Positions 20,401-36,265 of a DNA stretch of 64,000 nt are shown here, piece by piece. Under the pieces are notes generated by a model, which was not told the origin of the DNA, made no database searches, and saw only the letters and a program-made list of their open reading frames with translations. Made by a program: the position numbers and the translations under genes. The DNA lies in the NCBI GenBank assembly GCA_015178975.1, contig WHVD01000023.1, positions 186,001 to 250,000 on the forward strand, written 5' to 3'. Position 1 is the stretch's first letter. Each line of letters starts with the position of its first letter. Source of the DNA: Hysterangium stoloniferum. Lineage: Eukaryota; Basidiomycota; Agaricomycetes; Hysterangiales; Hysterangiaceae.

Positions 20401-23400
20401 ATCTAACATTGCGACACAGGCTGATACAGCAAACATCATTGGCGCCGAAGAAGTTTGCCACAGACCAGCGTGCCCTATTAATGGCTGACATGGCTTTAGG
20501 AGCATCAGTAACAAGATGTCTCAATATCCCTCCCGGAGGCGAGTTTTACGATGAAGCACTCAGATTCCTCTACTTCACGATGTGAGAGTTGTTTGTTCCC
20601 CCGATCTTGTCCCACTAAATTACTCGTAGGCCTGCTGCAGTAGCGAGCATTTCACGTAGAATGCTGTCTGTTCTCGATGATTGCAAACTCAAGTACATCA
20701 CACAAAATTGTCTGCAGACTTTGGTAACACAACTTGTGGAGTGCTCACCGGTAAGTTTTAAACACGGTCGCGTTGAACTAAGAACTCAACCACCAACCCG
20801 TATTTGTAATAGTATAGCCAGGATGATGGGTGGCGCTTTTCAACCTTATTGCTTCCACTCCTAGACCTCATGGAGTTGGCTATATGGCTCGGTGTATCCT
20901 CACCGGATAGAGACCTGTCATTGAGTTCCCAGAGATGCCTTCGCCTTCTCTGTCTCTTTAGACGACACCCCAAGGCAGGGAAGCCTGTATATTTCACCGA
21001 TGCGCAGTTCACGAGCAGATGTCTCATGCTAGAAGGCTTGTCAGCTCATCATGAATTGATTACTGGCCGAGTCGCATTTCAGAAGTCTCTAAGGAAGCAG
21101 CTTTCTGGGATCCCTATCTCCCCTATAGAAATTATGTCGTTTAGGGTAGGTGTCGCGAGGTACTTCACACTGCTTCCACGCGTAGCCCTGTCAAGCGCCG
21201 AACACAATAGCCGTTCGAGGCGAGACAAAGAAGCGGACTTTTTCGAATGGCAGAATATACTGCGCCTTCTCTGCGGAAGTCTTTCGACTGATCTCGTTGA
21301 TAGCTCCCTGTCGTTTCCGTCTGACCTTGTCCATCTGCTTCCTCTACCCCTCCAAGGCCCATACCAGGCAGCGGAAGTAGCCCACCAGTTCATGTCTGAC
21401 ACCGTGCCCTTATTGGGCACTGACAATGCGCGCGTGCGACAGGCTGTCAGAGACGCACTAGGCATGGATTTACATCAGAGAGCAATGCCTCTATTACTCG
21501 AATTTTACCACCGGTCAGTTGCCATTTTATAACGAAGACCTGTATTTAACAGCCTACGTTTCGATGCCACTTTAAGTGAGCTACTAGACCGTCTAACCTC
21601 CCAGGACTGCAAGTCAACTTCAAATATTCTTTTCCTTGAACATGTATGACGTGTATTGCCGTAAAAGAGATAAACTCACGTTTTCACAGGCAATGGATGT
21701 ATTGGGTATGACCTTTGAACGGTTCGACGGCACCATAACTGTCTTTCAACACCATGCCATGAAGGAGTGTATAAATCTGGCACGTTTCATCACAAATTTA
21801 CCTTTCATCGAAGAACAGTCACTGCGGTTGAAGCTACGCTTTTGCACATCAATAACTCATATAATGACAAAGCAACAATGTTTTGCGATATATGAGGAGA
21901 ACAGTTTTCGGAATCATGTGTGCGACATGCTGATCGACTGGATAGATCATCAGGAGGTCGGTGCATTTTGTCAATGATCGTGTCTAGACCACTCATTGAA
22001 AGATGCAATGAAAGATAACTAATGTTTCATTATCTGTCGATCATCAACGTCTCTGCGTAGATGTCCATACGGCCGCTTTGCGACTTTTTGTGCTATGCGT
22101 GGAAAAGATGCACGTACAAGAATTGAATCCACATCTCATGTCGGGCCGAGATTCATTGCAGCCTGTCTCTCAAAAGACGCACCGTTTTATAGCATTGCTT
22201 TTGAAAATGCTACCCAACCACGAAACACTCCCATCAGGCCCTGTTTCAAAATGGGATCCAAAGGTGGGACGTCAGGCTCTACCAGTCTTTATCATCTTAA
22301 TGGGGCCTCGTTTTAGATTGCGGTTATGTGTAATGACAGTAATCTCCTTTACGAACTGATCCTCTCCGGTATTGCACATCTCCTGAATAATAACGCGGAG
22401 GCATGCAAAGGAATTTGTCTGTCACATTGTTACGACGCCTCTATCGAATTACGTGTTATCTTCATGACAGCATTTACACGGGTTCTCAGGTTTGGAACGA
22501 AGCTCCAGTCTGTGGAGAAAAGTGCGACGTCTAATAAACAAGACGCTCTGTGTCAGGTCAGCGCTTCTATGTCTAAATCGTAGCAATTTCAAGGCTAACA
22601 TTAGCACTTTTATAGCTTGTCCGCGATTCTCAAGTAAACGATTCATACTCTTTTTGTTCCGCAATCTTATGCTACATCTCTTCAGATTATTTCTGAAGTA
22701 GTCGTTGAAGTCTGCCCATCGACCGAAGTGGAAGTCATAGTACCAGCTCTTACACGTATCTTCGATACTCCCAAGCCGCTCCTGGACTTTCTCAAAACAG
22801 TAATAGAACATGAGATAGCTAACACTCGTAAGGCATTGTTTTTTCCGTGGTGGTCCGATTTTGCTCTATTATAACTTTACAGATTCCACTAGTGAATTAT
22901 TACGTTCAAATAACATGTGTACTCGCTTACTATCAGCTTTCGGACGGTACCATGGCTATCAATATCTGAGATACATCACCCAGTATGTAGTCCATGAAAT
23001 GGAACAGATCCCAAAGGGCCGTTCATTTGAGGTGGATCCTGTATACCTTCCGTTTGGTGAAGATATCAACGCAAACGCGGAGGCGCTGGTGTCGGTGACT
23101 CAGAAACTCATAGAGACACTGAAAGCATCTACAAATAGCATACCTCGGTGTGTTAATATTGACGTGACCCCTTCATGCTATCTTACCGATTCATCAGAGT
23201 TGTGAAGGAAATGTGTCGGTATATCTCAGAAGCTGTGTACGTAGTGTTATTCTCAAACTTCCACTAAATTATACTAACCAGACTTGCATGATACAATAGA
23301 TCTAAGGCATGGCCAGATAGTAAGTACCCGGCATTGGGCGCATTCATCTTTCTACGGTAATTATATACATTTCGTGACACTCCGAGACCACGACGTTAAT

Positions 23401-26400
23401 ACAAGTGTTTTGTTCAAAGATTCCTCGGGCCTGCTATCGTGACTCCACACTCGGTGAATGTTACAGTTTCCAATAGTAAATCCTTCCGACGTGGTCTTGT
23501 TCACGTGACGAAAATACTCCAATCTATATCCAATCAAATATCGTTTGGTCGGGACGCGCCATCAGCCATCAATCTGTTTATAGAAGAAAACGTTCGTAAT
23601 GTGATAAATTATTTCCATGAATTACAGGTATAGGTTAACGTAGCACTCATTGGCGGTAAGACCCAACTGACACTCTCAGATGACCTGCAGTGTGCCCGTC
23701 GACGCAGGGGAAAGCTTTCCAGGAAACTATGACGGAACGGATTCTCTTGTTCTCCATCAATTCTTACAGAGGCATTCAGAGGCAATCAGAGCAAGGCTCA
23801 TGGATGTCAAAAGGGTCACTATTGCAGATGATGATGCACCGAGGCGACAGGCGTGCGAGTCTTTATATATTATGTTGGCTGAGACCCGACCAGCATTAGA
23901 CATGCCGAAGCTGACCAGCAATACTATGGCACACCATCAAGTCTATCAGCAAGTGATGGCTAGAAATATTGGCCGTAATACTGACGGTGTAAAAGAAATA
24001 TTCACTTCTTGGTCCGAGGCAGACGTGAGCTTCCCTTAACCATCCTTAGTCCTTACTCTTATGATACATGCCCAGCACCCACTATTCGTATTTTCATTTT
24101 CAAAACTCAACACGGACCTCGTCGACCTTGAGCTGCTCTTATATTATATGTTCAAGGCGCGTTTAATCGTATGACGCTTTTGTACTGATTAGCTCATACT
24201 GTTTCAATGGGTGGTCAGATTATTAGCGAATCGCAAGCTGACACTCTAGACTTTGATATTGTTTTTGATTTTACCGCATTCCTGTGTCGCACAAGTTTTC
24301 CTATTCCATGGCTGAAACTTGCAATCGAGTTACTCCCACTTGATATACGTCAGAGATGGCGAACAGCGTATATTCTCAACATGAACACCTCTTCCCAACA
24401 CTTCCTACGCAAAGTATTATGCGTTTTCACAGGTTTATGCACAATGTCATATAGGTAACTAGCATACTGACACTGAACTAGGCATGCAAGTAGCCGACAG
24501 GATGATAATAATTTCATCTATCGCAGAGCTCCAGGAACATCTCCCTCATGTTCCTAGCATCGTGAACAACATTCTGTCAGGTGGGTTTATATCAGTTGGC
24601 AGTTATATATGCTTACCTTTATTCTAGCGTCTTTGGAGAAGTCACTATATGCTGAAGAATTTCAACCTGTTCATTACCAGATTGAAAACAACCCCTGGTC
24701 ATCAGCTGTAGTTCACGTCAGTTCGGAGCACCTTCGCATTGCCTCAGTAAGTCTGACTGTCATATACAGCGGAGTTGACACGATGTCCCACAGATCGTGC
24801 CGCATGAGATATTCCTGAAATGGAAGGCCCATATCACGGACGTCTTTCTTTTACAGGATATGGATGATATTTATATGGGTGAAAATGATACACAAATTAT
24901 CATTAGACTAACTAATTCCGGACCTATTATCCGTCTTGAATTTCCTGCTCGCGACAATCTATTAATGGTATCACTTTCCCGCGGCAGTCGAACCATTACT
25001 GACGATTCTATAGGCCATTAAAAACGCCAAAGGTCAGCACACAATGACCGACCGACCCCCGTTGCTTCCGACTGCGCAAACATGCGATACAGTTGCTGCA
25101 CTGCTTGCCATTGGCCTTCTTCACGCTTGCCACCCTATTGATAGAGTCAGAGGTTCTGCACATGAAATGCTGGCCGCAATTTGCACATATCTAGGGTATC
25201 CTACTGATAATCATATTTCCTGGCAAAGTATGAATTTACTTAAATATTTGAAAAACCTTGACGAACAACAATCCACAGGCAGCTTTATTCCGTCGAACGC
25301 TATAGCTTCGGTGGGGAACTTGAGTCAAAGTCTTTCAACATTTGCTCCACAGATCACTCTCGACTTTATTTTGGAATGGTCGACTGGTTTTTCGAATGTG
25401 GAAATGGCTCTGCAGATCAGCTGTCTCCAATGTCTATCACCTTGGATCAGAAATCTGAAACGGTTTGCTGACCCAGCGACTGAATTGTTTGACGGCAATC
25501 GATTACGCAAATGCATACGTGTATTGGTGGATATTACTTGGCAACATGACAAAGTAATACTTTAGATACTGTCACATGAGCATCGCTGATGAATCTACAG
25601 GTGTGTTCTGTAATTCAAAGAAATATCTGGAAGGAGATAGGAAAACAACCTGTGACGGTTATTTCGGTAGTTCTGGATGAACTTCTGGCCATTGCGTTGA
25701 GTGATGGCCCAGATTCTTCCAAAGGCGATCTTATCGCAGATATTTTAATTTCTCTGTCAACAATTCAAGCTCAAAGCAAGATATTGAGGGAACTCAGAAC
25801 AGTACGTGGATTGATTAAAGGCTGATTCGACGCGGCGCTTACCCCCGCACTGCTGCCAGTACTTGATTCGCGCATGTTCAATGCCTCTGCGAACCCTCAC
25901 CGATGCGGAACAATGGAATTCAATCATTACTCTGGCTCGGCTATCCATGATTGCTGGTCACAGTACCCAAATGGTCATCCAGAGTCAGATGTGCGCCCCC
26001 GAAGTCGCCTATGCGATCACTATGATGATCGGAATCGGACCTCTATCCGTGCGGCTGACGGTTTATGCAATGGCAACCAATTTGTTGCAAGCTCTTCATG
26101 CAGCACAAGCAGAGGAAGGGGGGAATATTGGTCAGTTACGAAATCTCATTGAGGAGATGGAAGGCGCCGAGTCCCAGGCGCTCTTCGGCCTCATCAAGAA
26201 GTATCCGACTTGCCCCTGCACATTGCTGGACGATACTTCGAACCGAATTACGGTTCAGTCATTAGAGAAAATCACTGATATATTATCACGAGCGTTACAC
26301 CTAGGGACTCCTTCGGTTGGTGAGTACCCCTTGCTATTGACTGACGTGTCGCTTCAATAAAAAACGATGCTCTAGATACCAGGAATGTATGGCATGCAAG

Positions 26401-27784
26401 ATGGATGAGTCTGGCATGTTTTACCGCCTTTCATCCATCTCCTTATGGCCAATTCCGAGGATTTACGGTCATTGGCCGCCTATGCAATTCCAATATGGAT
26501 GAAGAGTTTTTGCGCAATACCATTGATATGTTTATGCGGAATATTAAATCTGGGAAGCCAGATAGTGAAGCCTCTGCTTCCATAATTCGATGTCTACATC
26601 TATTCATGCTCAAGTCATCGCCAAGCCCTAAATACTCGGCGACTCTTTTCTGGCTCGCTATTGCAATATTACAGAGTGAATACACTCGTCTACGCTCGGA
26701 GGCCCTTTGCCTTGTGGAAGCTTGTCTCGAAACGCTAAAGCGACAGCGTGTCTCCGAAGAGTGGAATTCCACTCAATTTGAATCAATCATCAAATTATTG
26801 ATGGACGCACGCGAGCCGCTGCGGTCGGCGTCCAATGAACTTGACTCTCTGTCAGGGCTGTCATTTGATGCCAATTTCGGATTCGCTCTCATCGGAACCT
26901 TGTGGTATGATGTCAGAGCAAGAGATGAAGTCCTTATTGTCAAAAATATTTTGACGAGTTTACTGGCGGTAGTCTACCAAGAAACTAATAATGGGGTTGG
27001 ACCAAAACCCACCACCTTGAACTCATTAACCATGCCGCTATTTGTGGGATTAGCACATTGTTTTGATAAAACATCATATAAAAACCTCCTGAAGAAGTAC
27101 TGTGATTTCAACGAACTCCCCCATCGTGATTCTTCTCCACCTGGTGAGGTGGACGACTGGAGCATTAACTTTGAAGCATTGGGGATATCCGATGGCATAA
27201 CAGCCCACCTTACATCCGCTTTCATCTTGGCTCAGAACAATAGAATTATTCTAACGGAAGAAAGAGAGAATATGGGTCTCATGTTTGGCTTGCTTGCTCG
27301 AGTCCATCCAGAGCAATTCGGCTCTGCATTGTGGCATCATATGGAGCTAGTCTCGTAAGTATTCCCTCCCTTTGGGGATTTTACCGAACATCGCTCATGG
27401 CCTTGCTCTCTGAATAGAGTCGATTTCGCGTTATCTAGGATGGATCACTTCTTCCACAACCCTATTGCCTCCGATGCTTACATCAAAGCCATCAGCATGA
27501 CCTTTGACCTTCTCATGGCCGTGGCAGATAGAAGCAAGCCAAACAGCTCATCGAGAAAGTCAAATGTCGACGAGGTTGTAAGTGAAGCACCGGGTTCCTA
27601 CTTAAGTGGAGAATATGATTGCGGTGCACAGCTTGCCAACGTAGGTTTACACGGTCTCTTGGCCCCATTCCGGCGTATTCATTGCATAACCGAAACCGAC
27701 GAGGATATTGTAAAAAAGAAGAAGGAAGTTTCCAAATATATCTCAGAATTAATAGGCCTCATTCAAGACTCCGTCCGACATTGA
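17416..27784 (+). CDS. IRA1: Neurofibromin/IRA-type Ras GTPase-activating protein
   Basis: This is a >10 kb gene with many introns of about 50-70 nt. Exons followed by hand from the ATG at 17416 are 17416-17634, 17683-17829, 17900-18474, 18541-18854, 18914-19087 and 19148-19218, all phase-consistent; the stop is TGA at 27782-27784. The RasGAP domain is encoded at about 22.7-23.65 kb: SELLRSNNMCTRLLSAFGRY carries the arginine finger (CGT at 22903-22905), and joining the exons on either side of a short intron (~23357-23430) restores the FLRFLGPAIVTP signature that stabilises the finger. Next come the Sec14-like and PH-like modules seen in NF1/Ira2 (FSKLNTDLVDLELLLYYMF; TLDFDIVFDFTAF; a LEFP strand, ~24.05-25.0 kb) and long helical repeats. 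It should switch off Ras and thereby limit cAMP/PKA or MAPK signalling, probably at membranes. I saw no disabling change, but not every exon junction was checked. Confidence 0.88.
22880..23635 (+). other. RasGAP catalytic domain within the IRA-type gene
   Basis: Segments of the catalytic core are LLRSNNMCTRLLSAFGRYHG (arginine finger), WPDSKYPALGAFIFLR joined to FLGPAIVTP across an intron, and KSFRRGLVHVTKILQSISNQ followed by NLFIEENVRNVINYFHEL. The order and spacing match neurofibromin rather than p120GAP or SynGAP because they are followed directly by a Sec14-like module. The motif arginine (FLR) is split between exons: CG at the end of one and A at the start of the next. Confidence 0.85.
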
Positions 27785-28191
27785 TGAGGTGTATTGGGGG
27801 TGAAAAAATATCATTAATTTGAATGGTTTCCAGTGCTATTCTGTGTTTGTTATTGCTCATCCTCCTTTGTCTCAATTAGCTATATTATATCATATTACCT
27901 GTATATGTACCTAATTGCTACGATAGCACACATATAATATTTATATGTAGTTGTATCTTCTGCAATTACTACTAGGTAACTAGATGACCGTGCGCATAGC
28001 GCTAAGGCTCAAATAATACTTGATCTTGGAGTATCTTGTATGACGTGGTGGAAAATATAAGGACTCTCTGGACACTTTCCACATTGTATTATAGTTTTTT
28101 GGGGTCCTCAATGCCAGTATATGTATGATCATGTTTCATTCCAAACCTTAGTAGCGTTAGCGCTGTGCGAGCAATAGCGCCAGTAATTACT

Positions 28192-28218
28192 ACGCGTTGT
28201 GGGTGGACATGGACGCGT
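28192..28218. promoter_or_regulatory. Two MluI cell-cycle boxes (ACGCGT) upstream of mcm6
   Basis: ACGCGT occurs at 28192-28197 and 28213-28218, 42 and 21 bp before the mcm6 ATG at 28234. A third copy lies inside the first exon at 28333-28338. In yeasts the MBF complex binds this hexamer and drives G1/S genes, MCM genes included. Their clustering at a replication-helicase promoter suggests the same control here. Binding is inferred; because they are so close to the ATG they would sit at or near the transcription start. Confidence 0.6.
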
Positions 28219-28233
28219 TCAAAGCCTTTGATC

Positions 28234-31544
<3,311 letters not shown>

Positions 31545-32076
31545 AATGGTGAATCAAACACTAGCGACCATGATTTTTTCAAAAAGGCGAAGCTTTCTGA
31601 TAGTAGCGCCGGTAGAGCCCTGTAATCCGAATTGATACCCGTCAGGGGTTGATATCTGTGGTTGTATTTCTAGTTTTGCTCTCGATAATATATCCTTCAT
31701 CCCGGTTGTTTCATATCTCACGGATTCCAACGAAACAGTCTGGGCGTTTTTATCATTAATGCAGCCAAGCGTAAGACCCAATTGAAACTTTTTAATAAGC
31801 CTTTCTCAGAGCATGGATGTACGTGAGGGGGGGTTGTAGAATGACTATATGGTTTGTTGTTTCGGATGTTTCTACGGCGGACGTCACATTACACGGAAGA
31901 CTTCAGTTGCCATGACTCAAACAACTCAAGCCCTACACCACACTCCATGTAGCTTTCTTTGTTCCGAAAAGGCAGTCATTACAACCCCTGGCTCTGGATT
32001 TTTCATTGGCGGATATGTTAATTTTACAATTAGTTTATCCATAGTTCTAACCTTTAATTGGCTGTAAACACTAGTC
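31545..32076. other. mcm6 3' flank, no gene seen
   Basis: The frames here are short and overlap on both strands without recognisable content. It marks the end of the first gene block; repeats begin near 32.7 kb. Confidence 0.4.
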
Positions 32077-32691
32077 TTGAAGTTGCCGTTCGCCTGGAAC
32101 ACTGTTGACAATAGTCCGAGTCAAAACGGTGAGTACTATTTTTATCGCTATTCAGTTATTACACGTCGATCGCACTTGTTGTTGTTCGTTGACATATTCA
32201 CAATTTCCAACACGTTGATTACACACTTCCCGGGAAATACAGATATACTCCATGCTGGGAACCTTGTGGATCTACTTGAGAATATTTCACCAGAGTCGGG
32301 TGCATCAGAACCCACCCTACTGGCATTATTACAAAGTCATGGCAACCATCCATGGAGATTCAGTCACCATTGGCCTCCCCTTCCCATACAGCAATACAGC
32401 CTTCATCTTGACCTCCCCTTATTGCTCAGACTGTGGCAGATCCTGCTGAACACATCAGACTTATTGTTTGGACTAGACAAAAGGCTTATGGACATTGGGT
32501 TTCCACCATATGCAGAATGCAGGAATCATCATATGGTCATCATGGTGCAGACCTGGAAGACATCATCTCATCATTTCAGACCAAATATACAAATTGGGCC
32601 CAAGCCATCCTACACCTGGGAGGCTCCTCTCAGGAAGCCTGGGAAGGAGTTCCTAACATCCTTCAGAGCTTTATCTGACATAGCTCTTTGA
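32077..32691 (+). other. Open stretch of unknown origin, possibly a transposon remnant
   Basis: A 204-codon frame is open (from MKLPFAWNTVDNSPSQNGEY), and a second frame in the last 250 bp reads DPAEHIRLIVWTRQKAYGHW and then TNWAQAILHLGGSSQEAWE, which looks as protein-like as the first. I recognise neither. The family A LTR starts 13 bp after the stop. The likeliest reading is a frame-shifted fragment of a retroelement Gag, but a host gene fragment is not excluded. Confidence 0.2.
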
Positions 32692-32703
32692 ACTGGGGGT
32701 CAT

Positions 32704-33948
32704 TGTGAGAGGTATCCCTCTTAGGGGAATGTAACCATTCCATCTTATTATATGTTGAAATAAAATATAAAAGCTCTGAATGAACTATAAGTGCAGTATA
32801 TAAATTTCATTTGTGCATATATCCTGTAGTAAGATTAGGCAAATGAATGAGTAGATACATGAACACTAGGCTACTTACATATATATGTCTGCTAAACAAT
32901 AGAATACTAAATGGGACAACAAAAGGGATGGAACAAAGGGAATAAAGAAACAAAGAACAAAGGGATATGTGTTATGAGCTTATGTAATGCTTGTATTCTA
33001 ACATTATATTCCCTATATTTTTCCTTATTTTTTCTACTATTTTTAACTATGTAATGTTGAATAACACCAGCAAAATATATGCAGCCCAAGTTCACTGACC
33101 CCAAGACCATCTAATCTTGGACATAGGCACCTGGATGAGGTCGGAAATAGACAGAGATGGAGTCCGGTGGGTTTTCCGGTGACTGAAACACAACGTAATG
33201 AAGACAAATGTGGACAAGTCTGACATACGGAGTCCGGTGGGAATTCTGGTAAACTGATAATGGGTGCATATAGGGTGCAGGTGTGTATAAGTTAGTGCCT
33301 GGAGTCCAGCGGGATTTCTGGTTGTAACATACATAGTCAATACATGTTTGGCCTGTATTAATTCTTCGACTACATGCACTTACATTAGTTTGAAGATCTA
33401 TGTATGTACATACACCTGTGGGTATATAGACTCTTATGGGCACATATGTACATACTGTTACCTTATGTACACTAGTAGGTGTAACAGAGAATCAGACACT
33501 TTTTACCTTGTAACCATGACTTGCCCAAGACACCATTTGAAGTGTTCTGCAAGCTGTGATTGGGGTATCATCTCAGCCATCTTTAATGGCTACAAGCTAC
33601 ATTTCATCTTAACTCTGAACCTCACACTTACATACCATCAAGACTCAGAGCTATCCACTTGAATTTTCTCATCATCACTACTCACATCTCCTCACGCCTC
33701 TTGTTTCTTTCTCATGAACTACTTACTCATTTTCATTTCACTGGATTCAATCCATTGGAATTGTACTGCAAAGGTCAATTCCAATTTATTATCATAATCA
33801 CCTCTAGCCCCTTTATGGTTGCTTATGATGATTATTCTCCTTTCTTATGTACACATATTGTACTTCAATAGTCAATATATTCTTATTGTACCTAGAGAGT
33901 TGATACTCTTTGTATGTCAAGTGGTCAGGACTTCTATGACTCTTCACA
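32704..33948 (+). repeat. Family A-like LTR with an inserted family D LTR piece
   Basis: It starts TGTGAGAGGTATCC and ends GACTCTTCACA, which are family A termini, but at 1245 bp it is about twice the usual length. The excess is explained by minus-strand family D sequence at about 33085-33345 (reads TGTTACAACCAGAAATCC on the minus strand) matching 41796-42010. The flanking 5-mers (GTCAT and CTTAC) do not match, so the ends may come from two different copies. Confidence 0.45.
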
Positions 33949-34255
33949 CTTACCCAGGTTTTCACTCCAGCCTACTCAAACCATTTGTGCCCAACAACAC
34001 TTCACTTTTGACCAACTGAGAGGCTGTCCACCCTAGTGTAGTCATCATGGAGGATGGTGCTGAGGAGACACTAATTGACAAAATTGTTGATGCCTGCCAG
34101 CATGGTCATGGCATCCAATACCTTGTGCACTGAGTGGGATTTGGAAAAGATCATGATGAATGGCTTCCCCATAAAGCACTTGAAGATACTGCAGCCCTCA
34201 ATGTCTGGGAGAATGAGAATGAGCTCAAGATCTAAACCACACCAAAGTTCTCCAA
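33949..34255 (+). pseudogene. Chromodomain and integrase C-terminus of a Ty3 chromovirus
   Basis: The frame reads GFHSSLLKPFVPNNTSLLTN, a TGA, EAVHPSVVIMEDGAEETLID, KIVDACQHGHGIQYLVH, a TGA, and VGFGKDHDEWLPHKALEDTA. The 'V.H.SLLK' motif and the chromodomain pattern (I.D......QYLV.W.G....D.WLP...L) identify the C-terminus of a chromovirus integrase, which in intact elements targets insertion to modified histones. The TGA at 34131-34133 replaces the conserved chromodomain tryptophan (TGG) and that at 34017-34019 fits CGA. The rest of Pol is missing upstream, where the LTR ends instead. Confidence 0.75.
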
Positions 34256-35192
34256 GGGGGGAGGAGTGTAATCCTGATCATCTTACCACATACCTGTATA
34301 CATGGACACCATTGTCTATTATAGTTGCTGACAAATCAGCCGGCTTTTTTCTCATCTTTTTTTCTGCTCTTAGACTATGACCTCATGCAGAGGACCATTA
34401 TCCATAGTGAGCATAATCTCCCTTGTATTGTCACCAACAAAAGAAAAATACAAATTATTGACCTGTCTGTCACTGAGTAAATGAGGCTGTTTAACGACAG
34501 CCTCTCAGACTTCTAGGTTTTGGTTTTAGCTATTTGTGCCCTTCGATGAAAGATTTATAACAATTTAATTGCTTTTGTTGACATTTATCCTTTATACCTG
34601 TCTGAAATTTCTTTAATTTCACATGTTTTTTCCAAAGATTTTCCAAAGTTCAAAAACAAATTTATTATGTGGATTCAACAGGTCAGACTATTATACATCC
34701 GGGAACGGCGGTCAGGCGTCAAAACAGGGGCGCGGGAACGTTTACGTAAGATTCAAATGGTGGAGAGGCGTGCAGTTGATATCAAATAAGACTCAGCCAC
34801 CAGGCTGGTGTCACAATAGGGTGAACCTCTGGTCTACCGCTCTGTAATGTTCATTGCATACCCTCGCTTGCCATCACCTCCCAACCAGTCGAGGCTTCTT
34901 TACTTCCGATGCGCCTTATCGCCATTAAACGCTTAACCACGCCACAGGGGCTACATATATCCCTCTGTATGAACTAAGTTCACGCATGATTAATTAAAGG
35001 CATGGGGCAGCCCCTGACGGCTACGATTGTCGTAGCAGATATCTTCGACAGACAACTGGCCTCCTCCCTCTTACCCAGCCTGTCACACTTTGCGGCGGGA
35101 CTCCTGTTATCACAGGCTACCAGTCCCCGCGAGTGCTATAAACAGGCCAGCGGTACCAGACGGGTTTTTACTGCCTGCTTACACTCGTACCA
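34256..35192. other. Mostly non-coding; promoter-like segment near the end
   Basis: No gene is supported in the AT-rich first part. From about 34690 base composition shifts to that of unique sequence, and a TATAAA-like box (CTATAAACAGG) lies about 60 bp upstream of the ATG at 35193. Confidence 0.3.
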
Positions 35193-35369
35193 TGGGGTCA
35201 CCGTGGGAACTCACTGTAGCATTGGTGTTCTGTGTAGTATTCCTCTCCGTCTGCATCGCCGTCGTCCTCGATGCCATAGTCGAAATGAGAAAAGAGTCTC
35301 GTTCCGGAAACACCAGGGACCTACTTCAAGAAACGGCATTTAACGAGCATTATCACTTGTACTGGTAAG
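35193..35369 (+). CDS. Putative 58-residue single-pass membrane protein
   Basis: The ATG at 35193 is in a good context (ACCATGG) and opens MGSPWELTVALVFCVVFLSV, followed by a hydrophobic helix to about residue 26 and a charged tail (EMRKESRSGNTRDLLQETAF). The frame closes at TAA within GGTAAGT, itself a strong splice donor, so the real protein may continue in another exon that I could not join in frame. The composition is unlike the repeats on either side. A possible TATA box precedes it. No family is recognised, and it may be an isolated gene fragment. Confidence 0.35.
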
Positions 35370-35399
35370 TTTTATTGCGGATATATAAGTAGGTGGTGA

Positions 35400-36047
35400 C
35401 CTGACCAATTGAAGTTAAAGACATGACATAAGTGATTAACGACTTCTTCCCTGAGATACTACTTGTAAATAGATTCCCAAACGAGTACACCCCCCACCCC
35501 ACTGGCCCAGAACAAAACTCGCACTATCGTCTATTGGTGATTGCCATGTTGTAATATGACTAGTACTTGGGAGCATGTGAGAAGAATGGGAGATAAGATG
35601 GTTGCAAGGGTGTGGAGGTGATGATAAGAAAAATAAAAGTCTCTTTACTCTTAAACAAAGGCTAAGTTCAACAAATGGTACAATTCCCATATAAGCATAG
35701 CGTTCCGCCGTAGACATTAGTACTCTTCCCGTGGCATCGAAGCTCTTATTTGAACCACTCAATTCAAGAGAGTGTATATGCCGTCTTCCTATATGGGCAC
35801 ATAACGTACTAGTGTAACACATGCCGATGCTATGAGACCGAGACTGTAAAATCATGAGAAGCATGGGTTCTACCACCCAGGAGAACGCTTTCCTCACCTA
35901 AAGTAAATTGTAATCCATCTCGTCGTTACGGACACCATGCCAATGGTGTTTATGTATTCATGTCATCATGTTATCAATGCGGTATGATACTCAAGAGTAC
36001 CTACAAGTAAACTATGATAGTCCTTCAACAGGGAGCTGAGCCTAAAA
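35400..36047. other. No gene supported
   Basis: A plus-strand stretch at about 35431-35556 is open (VINDFFPEILLVNRFPNEYT) and could be a downstream exon of the small gene at 35193, but none of the possible acceptors keeps the frame. Nothing else is recognised. Confidence 0.25.
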
Positions 36048-36049
36048 GA

Positions 36050-36265
36050 TTTAATACATGCGTAAGGTTTTCAGGAGTGATCTACGTAGGACATGCTTGG
36101 GGCAGTCCATGGTTGAGAGATACTGGTGGAGACCAAGTGGGGTTAGCAGTTTTACATCCTGTAGACCAAAATGTGCTATGATTTTCTCAATGTACATATG
36201 TTCCAAAGATGTGATTGCTCATGTAATGCAGTCCCTTTTCACTTGGATTTCCATAACCACTTGAG
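36050..36265 (-). pseudogene. Ty1/copia reverse transcriptase fragment
   Basis: On the minus strand the frame reads VVMEIQVKRDCIT, a TGA, AITSLEHMYIEKIIAHFGLQ, DVKLLTPLGLHQYLSTMDCP. This follows the copia RT thumb pattern 'LG..I.RD...R.I.LSQ..YI...L..FGM.D....TPL......CP'. The TGA stands at the arginine that usually precedes 'I.L.Q', so CGA-to-TGA would explain it. An unrecognised 90-codon frame (36297-36569, minus, from MTTAIQEFDNLAVDVKEAKY) lies next to it and may come from the same element. Confidence 0.5.

Noticed and set aside
22449-22811. 120-codon minus-strand frame
   Set aside because: It is antisense to exons of the RasGAP gene, whose reading is strongly supported.
28165-28233. Upstream in-frame extension of mcm6
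   Set aside because: The extension would start at a non-ATG codon and contains the cell-cycle boxes. The ATG at 28234 gives the usual Ser/Thr-rich MCM6 N-terminus.
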